Origin: Amaranthus tricolor
Taxonomy: Eukaryota; Streptophyta; Magnoliopsida; Caryophyllales; Amaranthaceae
Direction: 5' to 3'
Length of the DNA: 64,000 nucleotides
Assembly: GCF_026212465.1 (NCBI RefSeq)
Contig: NC_080053.1
Span: 3,036,751-3,100,750, forward strand
In this document: positions 1 to 6,946 of the stretch, piece after piece
Layout: every line of letters begins with the position of its first letter
Numbering within the stretch: the first letter of the stretch is position 1
Program-made: the position numbers and the translations under genes
The notes under the pieces: generated by a model
Database searches by the model: none
Told to the model about the DNA's origin: nothing
Seen by the model: the letters and a program-made list of their open reading frames with translations, nothing else

Positions 1-37
1 AAATTACAGGATGCTCTCATCTTAGAGCTAGACACTT

Positions 38-45
38 TATTTATA
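38..45 (-). promoter_or_regulatory. TATA box TATAAATA
   Basis: The minus strand reads TATAAATAAAG at 45-35. The same stretch contains AATAAA (41-36), so a poly(A) signal is superimposed on the TATA box. Copies lie at 6573-6580, 13108-13115 and 19643-19650. The copy at 6573-6580 is positioned to drive the ORF1 that starts at 6022. Confidence 0.7.
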
Positions 46-141
46 CACAAAGGAAGAGATAAGGTGCAATCTGCTCTTCCAATAAGAAATTAAAGAGAAA
101 TAGTACAAACATAATTATTAAAGTTACACTATAATACTGTA

Positions 142-252
142 GAAGATGCTTTGAATTACTATTGAAGATGCTTTACTGTTGAAGATGCTTTGAATCACTG
201 TTGGAGATGCTTTACTGTTGAAGATGCTTTGAATTACTGTTGGAGATGCTTT
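142..252 (-). repeat. Promoter-proximal repeat cluster (AAAGCATCTYC x6)
   Basis: Six copies of an 11-bp core (plus strand GRAGATGCTTT) occur in 111 bp, separated by alternating shorter and longer spacers built on ACTGTTG-like sequence. The cluster sits between the as-1 pair and the TATA box. It is repeated in each unit at +6535. Regular copies in this position suggest a multimerised binding site, but I recognise no known factor. Confidence 0.75.
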
Positions 253-258
253 TGATTT

Positions 259-273
259 CGTCATTGCTTACGT
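259..273 (-). promoter_or_regulatory. as-1-like element, distal of the pair relative to ORF2
   Basis: The minus strand reads ACGTAAGCAATGACG, matching 13 of 15 bases of the core of the CaMV 35S as-1 element (two TGACG-type half sites bound by TGA bZIP factors). It lies about 215 bp upstream of the TATA box, farther than in the 35S promoter. Copies lie at 6794-6808, 13329-13343 and 19864-19878. Confidence 0.6.
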
Positions 274-331
274 TTGTGCTTCCGGATGAATTAATTTGAG
301 TTGTTGAACATTTGAATGATACTTTTGATTT

Positions 332-346
332 CGTCATTGCTTACGT
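332..346 (-). promoter_or_regulatory. as-1-like element, second copy in the 73-bp duplication
   Basis: It has the same 15 bases as the element at 259-273, duplicated with the surrounding 73-bp repeat. Copies lie at 6867-6881, 13402-13416 and 19937-19951. Enhancer duplication commonly raises promoter strength in viral regulatory regions; the effect here is inferred. Confidence 0.6.
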
Positions 347-411
347 TTGTGCTTCCGGATGAATTAATTTGAGTTGTTGAACATTTGAATTGAACTTTTG
401 TGAACTCAATA

Positions 412-1716
412 TTAAAAGTCGTATGGATCTTGAGCAAATGGGCCACCAAATGTTGGATCATAAGACTCATTTGAAAACTCCGATAAAATCTCATCAGAGG
501 ATTCTTCTGATAATATTTTCTTTGCATATTGTGGATCTTCAAGAATCTTTTTGAGAATAGCTTTCTGGACTTTAGATAATGATTCTGAATTTGGACTTTC
601 TACTTTGGGATTTTTATTGTGTTGAGGAGAGTTTGAATTTGATGTTGCTTTTGAGGGTGAAGGTTTGTTGGTGGTTGATGGAGATTGGTATTCCATTTTT
701 ATACCGGTTTGAAAAAAGGAGATAACATTTTTTGTTGAACAAATTTCTAAGGTAAATTTGTCCCACCATTTAATTTTGAATTCTCTTATTAATGAATATG
801 GATATGGACGTGGAAGGTGTTGTTTGAGACAGTAACTCCAACATAGAATCCATGGAATTTTAAATTCTGCATGAAACATGACTGGAGTTTCATAAGCTTG
901 ATAATTTGAATTGGCAACAAAAGTTGTGAAACCCTCATTGCATTCTTTTGGATAAATTTGAGGAGTTGGTCCAAATAAATACCACCAATGATAAAACCAC
1001 ATAGGATATTTCTTTGGACAATATTTGTCAAATATAAAAAACCATGAATGATCAAATGGTCTGAATAAAAATGCTCTATACCAGGCCATTTTGTAATCAT
1101 AGTATGAGTAATTTTGAGGGAAAAATCTTTTTGAAAAAATTCGTTCTGCATAAGGGTCTCCCCATTCTACAGACGAAATAATTTTCTTAAAAATACATTT
1201 TGAATAAATTATTTTTTCTGAAGAATCCTTGATATGTTGGATTTCAACAGAGTTTGAATCTACTAAAATAAATTCATAAAACCTTTGAGTTTTAAAACGA
1301 TTTTCTGGTATCCATTCGCAACCTTTTGGAAAAGTTTTTTGATTGATGGAATTAATAATTTGTGGGCTTTGAGGAATTGTAAAATTAGTGAGATATACAT
1401 TTTCTATTTCGGTTTTTGTAATGTATGCAGATTTGGTAAAGCTTTGTGTTGGTATTTTTGTAGTTGGTTCTTTTTGTTTTGAATTTGAAATAATATTTTG
1501 TGTAGTAGGCTCTTGAACAATTTGTGAATATGGAAGTGGGGGAAAATCATTTAGTTGAGTAAATTTGTTTGAAATGGATAGGGTAGTTTGAAGATTTTTG
1601 GAGGATGAAAATTTATTTTGTTCTGTTTTGTTTGGTTTTGGATCTGGTTCCATTTCGTAATCATCTGAACTCTGGAACCCTTTGAGTTTTTCTTGCTGAT
1701 TCTTCTTCCTTGGCAT
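412..1716 (-). CDS. ORF2, 434-aa aromatic-rich pararetroviral protein of unknown function (unit 1)
   Basis: This is the second viral gene, starting inside the last 56 bp of ORF1 in the +1 register relative to it and ending just before the promoter region. The ATG at 1716 has A at -3. The protein has a polar, low-complexity N-terminus (1-95), a well-ordered aromatic core (about 130-325) with motifs such as YYDYKMAWYRAF, HSWFFIFDKY, PMWFYHWWYLFGP and IKWWDKF, and a Ser/Pro/Asn-rich tail (343-385) followed by a short basic then acidic C-terminus. By recollection, similar W-rich proteins lie downstream of pol in other plant pararetrovirus-like elements; no biochemical role is known to me. Its place after pol is where caulimoviruses carry the transactivator/viroplasmin, but I see no such signature, and no clear 30K movement-protein motif. 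Translation by reinitiation after ORF1 or from a separate RNA is possible. Confidence 0.85.
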   Translation of the reverse strand: MPRKKNQQEKLKGFQSSDDYEMEPDPKPNKTEQNKFSSSKNLQTTLSISNKFTQLNDFPPLPYSQIVQEPTTQNIISNSKQKEPTTKIPTQSFTKSAYITKTEIENVYLTNFTIPQSPQIINSINQKTFPKGCEWIPENRFKTQRFYEFILVDSNSVEIQHIKDSSEKIIYSKCIFKKIISSVEWGDPYAERIFSKRFFPQNYSYYDYKMAWYRAFLFRPFDHSWFFIFDKYCPKKYPMWFYHWWYLFGPTPQIYPKECNEGFTTFVANSNYQAYETPVMFHAEFKIPWILCWSYCLKQHLPRPYPYSLIREFKIKWWDKFTLEICSTKNVISFFQTGIKMEYQSPSTTNKPSPSKATSNSNSPQHNKNPKVESPNSESLSKVQKAILKKILEDPQYAKKILSEESSDEILSEFSNESYDPTFGGPFAQDPYDF

Positions 1717-4700
1717 TATGATGTCCCTGTAGAAATTCTCTAGTTAAGAAATCAGGGAGAGAGTTACTTTCGCCTCTTATATGCTCTATTTGAAAATCAA
1801 ATACTGATAAAATTGCTTGCCATCTTGCAAAAATTTGTTTAGAAACAATGTTTTTGACATCCTTTTCTAGAACCTCTTTTGCAGATTTGCAGTCGATCCT
1901 TATCAAAAATTTTTTGTTGTAAAGATCATCTTGAAATTTTGAAACGCATAGTACTATAGATAAAATTTCCTTTTTAATGGTAGAATAATTTTTTTGAGGT
2001 CCGAGCCAGAGACCTGAATGAAATCTAACTAATTGTTCTTTTGTATCTATTCTTTGTTTTAATATGCCACCATATCCTATTTCTGATGCATCTGTTTCTA
2101 CTATCATGAATGCAGATGGATCTGGAATGCCTAGACATGGAAGTGATTTGATTTTTTGTTTTAATTCAATAATAGTCTTAGTATGAATTTCTGACCAGGG
2201 AGGCGGATTTTTTTGAAGTCTTTGAAAGAGGGGCATGCAAATTTGTCTGAGCTTTGGGAAAAAATCTGATATATAATTTAGACATCCCAAAAATCTTTGT
2301 AACTGGGTTTTGTCTTTAATTTCGTTAGGGAATTTTTCTGCAAATTCTAAAGACCTTGTAATTGGCTTGATTGTTCCTTTATAAATGTCATGTCCCAAAA
2401 ATCTAATTTTTGTTTGAAATAATTTCATTTTAGTGGCAGAAACTACTAAACCATTTTTTTCAACAGTGTTTAGAAATATATGTAAATGTTTGAAATGTTG
2501 ATCAATATCATGAGAAAAAATTAAAACATCATCTATATAAACAATTATGAATGAAGAAAATTGATTGAAAATATCATTCATTATATGTTGAAATTCAGAA
2601 GGAGCATTTTTAAGTCCAAAAGGCATTACATTCCACTCATAATGTCCAAATGGTACCGTGAATGCAGTTTTATACCTATCTTCTTTAGCAATTTGTATTT
2701 GCCAGAAACCAGATTTCATATCAAATTTTGAAAATATTTTGGCTTTATATAAGCGATTAATTAAATCTCTTTTATTTGGGATTGGATATCTTATCCATTG
2801 AAGAACTTTGTTTAAAGGTTTGTAATTAATAACTAATCTAGGAACTCCTCTTTCTTTTTCTGCTGCATTCATAACATAAAATGCTGCACAGCTCCAAGGA
2901 GATTTGGATGGAGTTATTAATTTTTTATCTAAAAGAGTTTGAATTTCTTTCTTGCAGAATTCAAGATGCTCAGAATTCATTTGGATGGGTCTAGCTTTTG
3001 TAGGAATATTTTTTTCAGAGAAATCTTTTTCATATGGCAATGTGACAATATGCCTTTTTCTATCCCAAAAGGCATTTGGAATATCAGCACAAACTTTTGA
3101 TTTTAAAATATTTTCTAAATTAAAAATTTTTTGTTGCAATTTTGATTGTTGTAATTGTTCTTCAATCCTTTGAAAAGAAATTTCTTCTTTTAAAGAAGAA
3201 ATTTGAAATTCTTTTTGTTTTATTAAATTTATACTTTGTATTACTGAAGAATTTTGTAATAAATTAATATCTTTTTGTAACATGGGACTTAAAAAAGGAA
3301 ATGATAATTGTTTCCCTAAAATTTTTGTATGAACACCTTTGTCATCAACCCAAAAAGGATAAATTTGTGTTAAAAAGGGAGTGCCTAATATTATTTCTTC
3401 CTTAATATCATTAATAATAATGAAAGTATTAGTAAAACTATAATTTTCATTTATGATCTTTCCTTTTGAAATTTTATATTTAATATCCATGGGTGAACTA
3501 TTTGCACTATATAACCGAGTTTTTGTTTTTTCATAAAATTTAGTTGGGACTAATCCTTCCCTTAAGCAATTTTGATCCGCTCCACTATCAATTAAAGCAA
3601 TATAGGTTTTTTGAAAATCTCCAATTTGAAAAGTAACTGGTGCATACCATTTTTGAAAATTAATTTTATTAATAACAGTGATAAAATCATCATCATCCCC
3701 ATTAACTTTCTCTTTTCCCAAAGAAAGATTTTCTTTATAGATGGGGTTTTCTAAAATAGATAATTTTGTTTCAAGTTCGAAATCTTTGATTTCTAAATGC
3801 TTTAAACTATTTTTGATAGAAATGATGTCTTCTTTGATTTTATTTATTTCAAGTTGAAGATCTTTGACCGAAAGAGTTTGATTCTTAATAGGAATTAATT
3901 TAGAAGTCATTTCTTTGGAAGAGTATTTTTCTAATAATTTTGAAATATTGAAAGGTTCAATTTGAGGAATTGGAATACTTTCTTTGTTTTTAGAGGTAGA
4001 GGTTTCACCCAAAACCATAGTTTTGAGTTTCAAAAGGGTTTCTCTTTTGATCTCTTTATCTTGGATTTTGTCAACGAGATCAAAAAGAAATTCCACATTT
4101 TTCTCTTTATCTGTTAAAACATTAATGCATTTGATAGGAGAGGAAGAAATCGAAGATTCAGAATCAGAAGTTTGATCATTAATTTGTAAAATTTCGTCAT
4201 CTTCCTTTTCTGAAGAAGAAGAAGAAGTAGACTCAGGGGTTTGTAATAATATTTTGGATATTTTATCTCCTAGCTCAGAGTCGTTAATAAATAATTCTTG
4301 AATCTTTTTCTTTGTGGTACAAGCATTTGCTTTATGTCCAGGTTTTCCACACGAATAACAAAAGATTTTGAAAGCTTTGTTTGATTTTCGGAAATTTCCG
4401 AAATTTTTCTTTCCTCGTTTCTTTCGATAATAAGAAGGATAAGAATTTTTATTTTTATCTTTTGAAAATTTAGAAAATTGTTTTTTAATTTTCTTTTTTG
4501 TAGAGGGAGCTCTAATAGCTTCCATACCAAATGCTTCACAGAAACATCCAATTTCTTTCCTAGATTGTTTCTTTTCAGAGGTATATTTGGCTTGGAGTTT
4601 GAGTTCTTCACATAAAGAAAGACCTTCCTTTTTAATGAAAGCGAAAAGTCCTCCATAAGTAGTATTATTAAGAGCTTGTTCTTTATCTGTATCATGTTCA

Positions 4701-6022
4701 GCTATTTTTCTAAAAATTCTTTGAGCAAATAATTTTGGTAGTCCTGATATAAATTTTTCTTTCCAAAAACTTTGATTGCAATCTTGTCTTTGTAAAACAT
4801 AACTAAAGAAGGTATCTTTATACCATCTATAGTCACTTAAAGTTGGGCAACGTAAATTTTGTAAAATCGTTTCTCCAGAAGAAAGAGTTTGAGTAGGGTT
4901 ACCGACAAAATGAAAGGCAATAACTATGATTAAGAAATCACAGCAGTCAGATTTTTGAAATACATTTCCTTGATCATCCATGATGTCAGTAACGTGATTC
5001 AAAATTTCTAATCTGTCTTGTAAAGTGAGAAGATTATCCCACCAGTTTTTTAATTGCCCAGTAAAACCTGATATAATAAAACCAAAAATTATTTGTTCAT
5101 CCAAAGGTTTTGCCTTGTAAGCTACAATAGCCATTCCCATATTTTGAAGAGTATTAAGAATTTCATAATCAGATTTTCCATCTATGTTCCATTCATGGAT
5201 CATATCTGGGGAAAAGGATTTGGAGGTAAATGTAGACCTTTCTTCATATTGAAGATCAACAGGAGTAGGCCTAGGATAATAGTTTTTTGTAGGGATATTC
5301 TTCCAAGATGATCGTATTTTATTAATTTGATGAGGATCATTATCAGATTCTTGAAATTGCTTTGCAACTTTTGAAATGATTAAAGACTCAGAATTTTCTT
5401 CATCAGAAGATATCTCTGAACTTTGATATTTACTCAAAACCTTAATATGACTTGGACTATCTGCTAATTTTTGTAAAGATTTTTGAATTTTATCTAACAC
5501 TGCAGAATTAGAGTTAGAAGAAGTAAAACCATTTTTTGGAAACATTTGAGTCATAGGTATAGTTAATCCTGGTGGTTTGAAATGCGGTGCAGAAACCTTA
5601 TTAGATCCTAATGATGCAATCGTATTAGGGGCTATGGATCTAGAGGTTTCTTTTTGTAAATTATCAACCTTATTTGAAAGTTGATCTACTTGTGTAGCAA
5701 CGGTATGAAGGATTTGATTTGTAAAATTATTTTGATGATAAATTTTAATGATGTCTTCTACATTTGGAGTTTTATCTGTTTGATCTACTCTTCCTTCTTT
5801 AAAAGGACTAGCCTTTATTTCACGGTCATAATAGGGAAAAGTAATATTTTGTAATGGTGGATGAACTGAACTAATTGTTTGTCCATCCTTCAAAACCCAA
5901 TTTTTTTGAAGTTTGGTTTGTACAAATATGTGATTTTGAGAATATGGATTAGCAATACCTTGTTTTTCACAAAACAATAAAAACCATGTAAAAAACGGGA
6001 TATTAATTTGAATAGTATTCAT
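1661..6022 (-). CDS. ORF1 polyprotein: capsid/gag, CCHC zinc knuckle, protease, reverse transcriptase, RNase H (unit 1)
   Basis: This 1453-aa polyprotein is numbered from the first in-frame ATG. In order it has an N-terminal hydrophobic/aromatic block (8-22); a predicted coiled coil (about 98-125); an acidic Ser-rich patch (about 200-212); a gag/capsid-like core with EWNIDG (W278) and GFTGQLKNWWDN (W327-W328); a Lys/Arg-rich stretch; the zinc knuckle CYSCGKPGHKANAC (C555, C558, H563, C568); a second acidic Ser run; a coiled coil (about 717-760); an aspartic protease with IDSGAD (D812); another coiled coil (about 930-975); an RT with KARPIQM (about 1009) and the catalytic YIDD (1162-1165); and an RNase H with D1311, E1352, D1377 and D1424. 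It ends right after RNase H, so it has no integrase. All catalytic residues are present. No movement-protein domain is recognisable ahead of the capsid region. Coding-like sequence continues upstream of this ATG, so the annotated start may not be the true N-terminus. Confidence 0.95.
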   Translation of the reverse strand: MNTIQINIPFFTWFLLFCEKQGIANPYSQNHIFVQTKLQKNWVLKDGQTISSVHPPLQNITFPYYDREIKASPFKEGRVDQTDKTPNVEDIIKIYHQNNFTNQILHTVATQVDQLSNKVDNLQKETSRSIAPNTIASLGSNKVSAPHFKPPGLTIPMTQMFPKNGFTSSNSNSAVLDKIQKSLQKLADSPSHIKVLSKYQSSEISSDEENSESLIISKVAKQFQESDNDPHQINKIRSSWKNIPTKNYYPRPTPVDLQYEERSTFTSKSFSPDMIHEWNIDGKSDYEILNTLQNMGMAIVAYKAKPLDEQIIFGFIISGFTGQLKNWWDNLLTLQDRLEILNHVTDIMDDQGNVFQKSDCCDFLIIVIAFHFVGNPTQTLSSGETILQNLRCPTLSDYRWYKDTFFSYVLQRQDCNQSFWKEKFISGLPKLFAQRIFRKIAEHDTDKEQALNNTTYGGLFAFIKKEGLSLCEELKLQAKYTSEKKQSRKEIGCFCEAFGMEAIRAPSTKKKIKKQFSKFSKDKNKNSYPSYYRKKRGKKNFGNFRKSNKAFKIFCYSCGKPGHKANACTTKKKIQELFINDSELGDKISKILLQTPESTSSSSSEKEDDEILQINDQTSDSESSISSSPIKCINVLTDKEKNVEFLFDLVDKIQDKEIKRETLLKLKTMVLGETSTSKNKESIPIPQIEPFNISKLLEKYSSKEMTSKLIPIKNQTLSVKDLQLEINKIKEDIISIKNSLKHLEIKDFELETKLSILENPIYKENLSLGKEKVNGDDDDFITVINKINFQKWYAPVTFQIGDFQKTYIALIDSGADQNCLREGLVPTKFYEKTKTRLYSANSSPMDIKYKISKGKIINENYSFTNTFIIINDIKEEIILGTPFLTQIYPFWVDDKGVHTKILGKQLSFPFLSPMLQKDINLLQNSSVIQSINLIKQKEFQISSLKEEISFQRIEEQLQQSKLQQKIFNLENILKSKVCADIPNAFWDRKRHIVTLPYEKDFSEKNIPTKARPIQMNSEHLEFCKKEIQTLLDKKLITPSKSPWSCAAFYVMNAAEKERGVPRLVINYKPLNKVLQWIRYPIPNKRDLINRLYKAKIFSKFDMKSGFWQIQIAKEDRYKTAFTVPFGHYEWNVMPFGLKNAPSEFQHIMNDIFNQFSSFIIVYIDDVLIFSHDIDQHFKHLHIFLNTVEKNGLVVSATKMKLFQTKIRFLGHDIYKGTIKPITRSLEFAEKFPNEIKDKTQLQRFLGCLNYISDFFPKLRQICMPLFQRLQKNPPPWSEIHTKTIIELKQKIKSLPCLGIPDPSAFMIVETDASEIGYGGILKQRIDTKEQLVRFHSGLWLGPQKNYSTIKKEILSIVLCVSKFQDDLYNKKFLIRIDCKSAKEVLEKDVKNIVSKQIFARWQAILSVFDFQIEHIRGESNSLPDFLTREFLQGHHNAKEEESARKTQRVPEFR

Positions 6023-6220
6023 ATCTTTATACCATACATCTCTTATTGAGTCTTTAAAGGAGCGAGAAAAAGATGTAAACCAATCTCGATGTTCAGCATT
6101 GTGAGAGGAATTAAATTCATCTCTTAGATAGTTTTTATCTATTTCAAAATCTTTAGTAATTGTATTGATAGAGTCAAAATTTTGAACAAAGAAAAATATG
6201 CAAAAAAATTTTGCATAGAG
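6023..6220 (-). other. Open, coding-like 5' extension of ORF1 without an ATG (unit 1)
   Basis: The ORF1 frame stays open for 66 codons upstream of the ATG at 6022, up to a TGA at 6223-6221, but contains no Met. The last ~50 codons look like real protein (for example FNSSHNAEHRDWFTSF and RDVWYKD), of the kind I associate with the region between movement protein and capsid in related plant polyproteins; that similarity is from memory, not a search. The nearest upstream ATG (6216-6214) is in another frame and reads 25 codons to a TAG. Either the 5' end of the gene is truncated, initiation is non-AUG, or a frameshift is used. Copies lie at 12558-12755 and 19093-19290. Confidence 0.6.
6198..6216. 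other. Hairpin overlapping an out-of-frame ATG and slippery run
   Basis: The minus strand has ATGCAAAA and TTTTGCAT flanking TTT, an 8-bp perfect inverted repeat. The ATG of the 25-codon upstream ORF is the first arm. In that ORF's frame the sequence A-AAT-TTT fits the X-XXY-YYZ pattern of -1 frameshift sites. A 3-nt loop makes a strong pseudoknot unlikely, so the role is speculative. Copies lie at +6535 and +13070. Confidence 0.5.
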
Positions 6221-6455
6221 TCAAAATTATTAACTTTCTTCAGTCAAAATTATTTACTTATCTTCCAAATAAATCTAAATTTTTCTTTTCCTCAAAAAAC
6301 AACTTCAGTCATTTTGAACAAAGAAAGTTGTTCAGCTAGGCCTATCTTCCAAGATAAGACTTAAACAAAAAAGTTAGATTTATATAATTGATAATAATAC
6401 CAATAGGGAGTACAGGATCGATAGAGAAAATAATTTAATAATTTTGTGGATATAA

Positions 6456-6485
6456 ATCTTATTATATAATTGATAATAATAAGAT
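6456..6485. other. Perfect hairpin in the viral leader
   Basis: ATCTTATTAT (6456-6465) pairs fully with ATAATAAGAT (6476-6485) around a 10-nt loop. It lies just downstream (minus strand) of the leader AATAAA, near where the transcript start and end would overlap. Copies lie at +6535 and +13070. Confidence 0.7.
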
Positions 6486-6535
6486 AAGTAAAGAAAGTTA
6501 GATTTATTTGAGATAAGACTTAAACAAAAAAAAAA

Positions 6536-6946
6536 AAATTACAGGATGCTCTCATCTTAGAGCTAGACACTTTATTTATACACAAAGGAAGAGATAAGGT
6601 GCAATCTGCTCTTCCAATAAGAAATTAAAGAGAAATAGTACAAACATAATTATTAAAGTTACACTATAATACTGTAGAAGATGCTTTGAATTACTATTGA
6701 AGATGCTTTACTGTTGAAGATGCTTTGAATCACTGTTGGAGATGCTTTACTGTTGAAGATGCTTTGAATTACTGTTGGAGATGCTTTTGATTTCGTCATT
6801 GCTTACGTTTGTGCTTCCGGATGAATTAATTTGAGTTGTTGAACATTTGAATGATACTTTTGATTTCGTCATTGCTTACGTTTGTGCTTCCGGATGAATT
6901 AATTTGAGTTGTTGAACATTTGAATTGAACTTTTGTGAACTCAATA
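6536..6946 (-). promoter_or_regulatory. Viral intergenic promoter, unit 2 (drives the ORF1/ORF2 pair at 6022-412)
   Basis: This is an exact copy of the region at 1-411, with the TATA box at 6573-6580, the 11-bp repeat cluster at 6677-6787 and as-1-like elements at 6794-6808 and 6867-6881. Because the array is head to tail, this is the complete promoter for the first full transcription unit in the window. Confidence 0.75.

Larger units (their letters stand above)
250..395. repeat. 73-bp direct tandem duplication in the viral promoter
   Basis: Positions 250-322 and 323-395 are near-identical, differing only in the last five bases (GATAC against TGAAC). The duplication doubles the as-1-like element. 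Because of it, the 3' flank of ORF2 contains two copies of an open stretch that is probably not coding. It is present in all four units. Confidence 0.9.
1..411 (-). promoter_or_regulatory. Viral intergenic promoter / 3' end region, unit 1
   Basis: This non-coding stretch lies between the ORF2 stop (412) and the leader of the next unit to the left, so it both ends the ORF1-ORF2 transcript and promotes the next one, as expected for a circular or tandem pararetrovirus. Reading the minus strand, it holds a 73-bp duplication carrying two as-1-like elements (395-250), a cluster of six 11-bp repeats (252-142) and a TATA box (45-38). Transcription would start about 30 nt further on, near position 15. 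The signals are seen in the sequence; the start site is inferred. Confidence 0.75.
6023..6535 (-). other. Leader between promoter and ORF1 (unit 1)
   Basis: This is a ~0.5 kb, very AT-rich transcribed leader (inferred start near 6550, promoter at 6573-6880). It contains a T13 tract (6538-6526 on the minus strand), an AATAAA (6508-6503), a perfect 10-bp hairpin (6456-6485) and a perfect 8-bp hairpin around the out-of-frame ATG (6198-6216). It also holds several short direct repeats, such as GTCAAAATT three times between 6172 and 6252 and TTTTGAACAAAGAAA twice (6180-6194 and 6313-6327). No full tRNA-iMet primer-binding site is present; the best matches are 6 bases (TGGTAT) at 6402-6397 and 6034-6029. 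Identical leaders occupy 12558-13070 and 19093-19605. Confidence 0.6.

Noticed and set aside
291..542. 83-codon frame at the end of ORF2 and through the promoter duplication, and its copies
   Set aside because: It overlaps ORF2 in another frame and gains length from the 73-bp duplication, with no protein-like feature. It is a shadow frame.
789..1151. 120-codon minus-strand frame inside ORF2
   Set aside because: It is an alternative frame fully inside ORF2, whose own frame has the coherent aromatic core. There is no independent support.
4270..4695. 141-codon minus-strand frame inside ORF1
   Set aside because: It overlaps the basic and zinc-knuckle region of ORF1; its Lys/Ile-rich composition is the AT-rich shadow of that sequence.
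6391..6402. Primer-binding site at the TTGGTATTATTATC sequence of the viral leader
   Set aside because: Only the first six bases (TGGTAT) match the tRNA-iMet complement and the rest is AT-rich repeat; too weak to annotate as a PBS.
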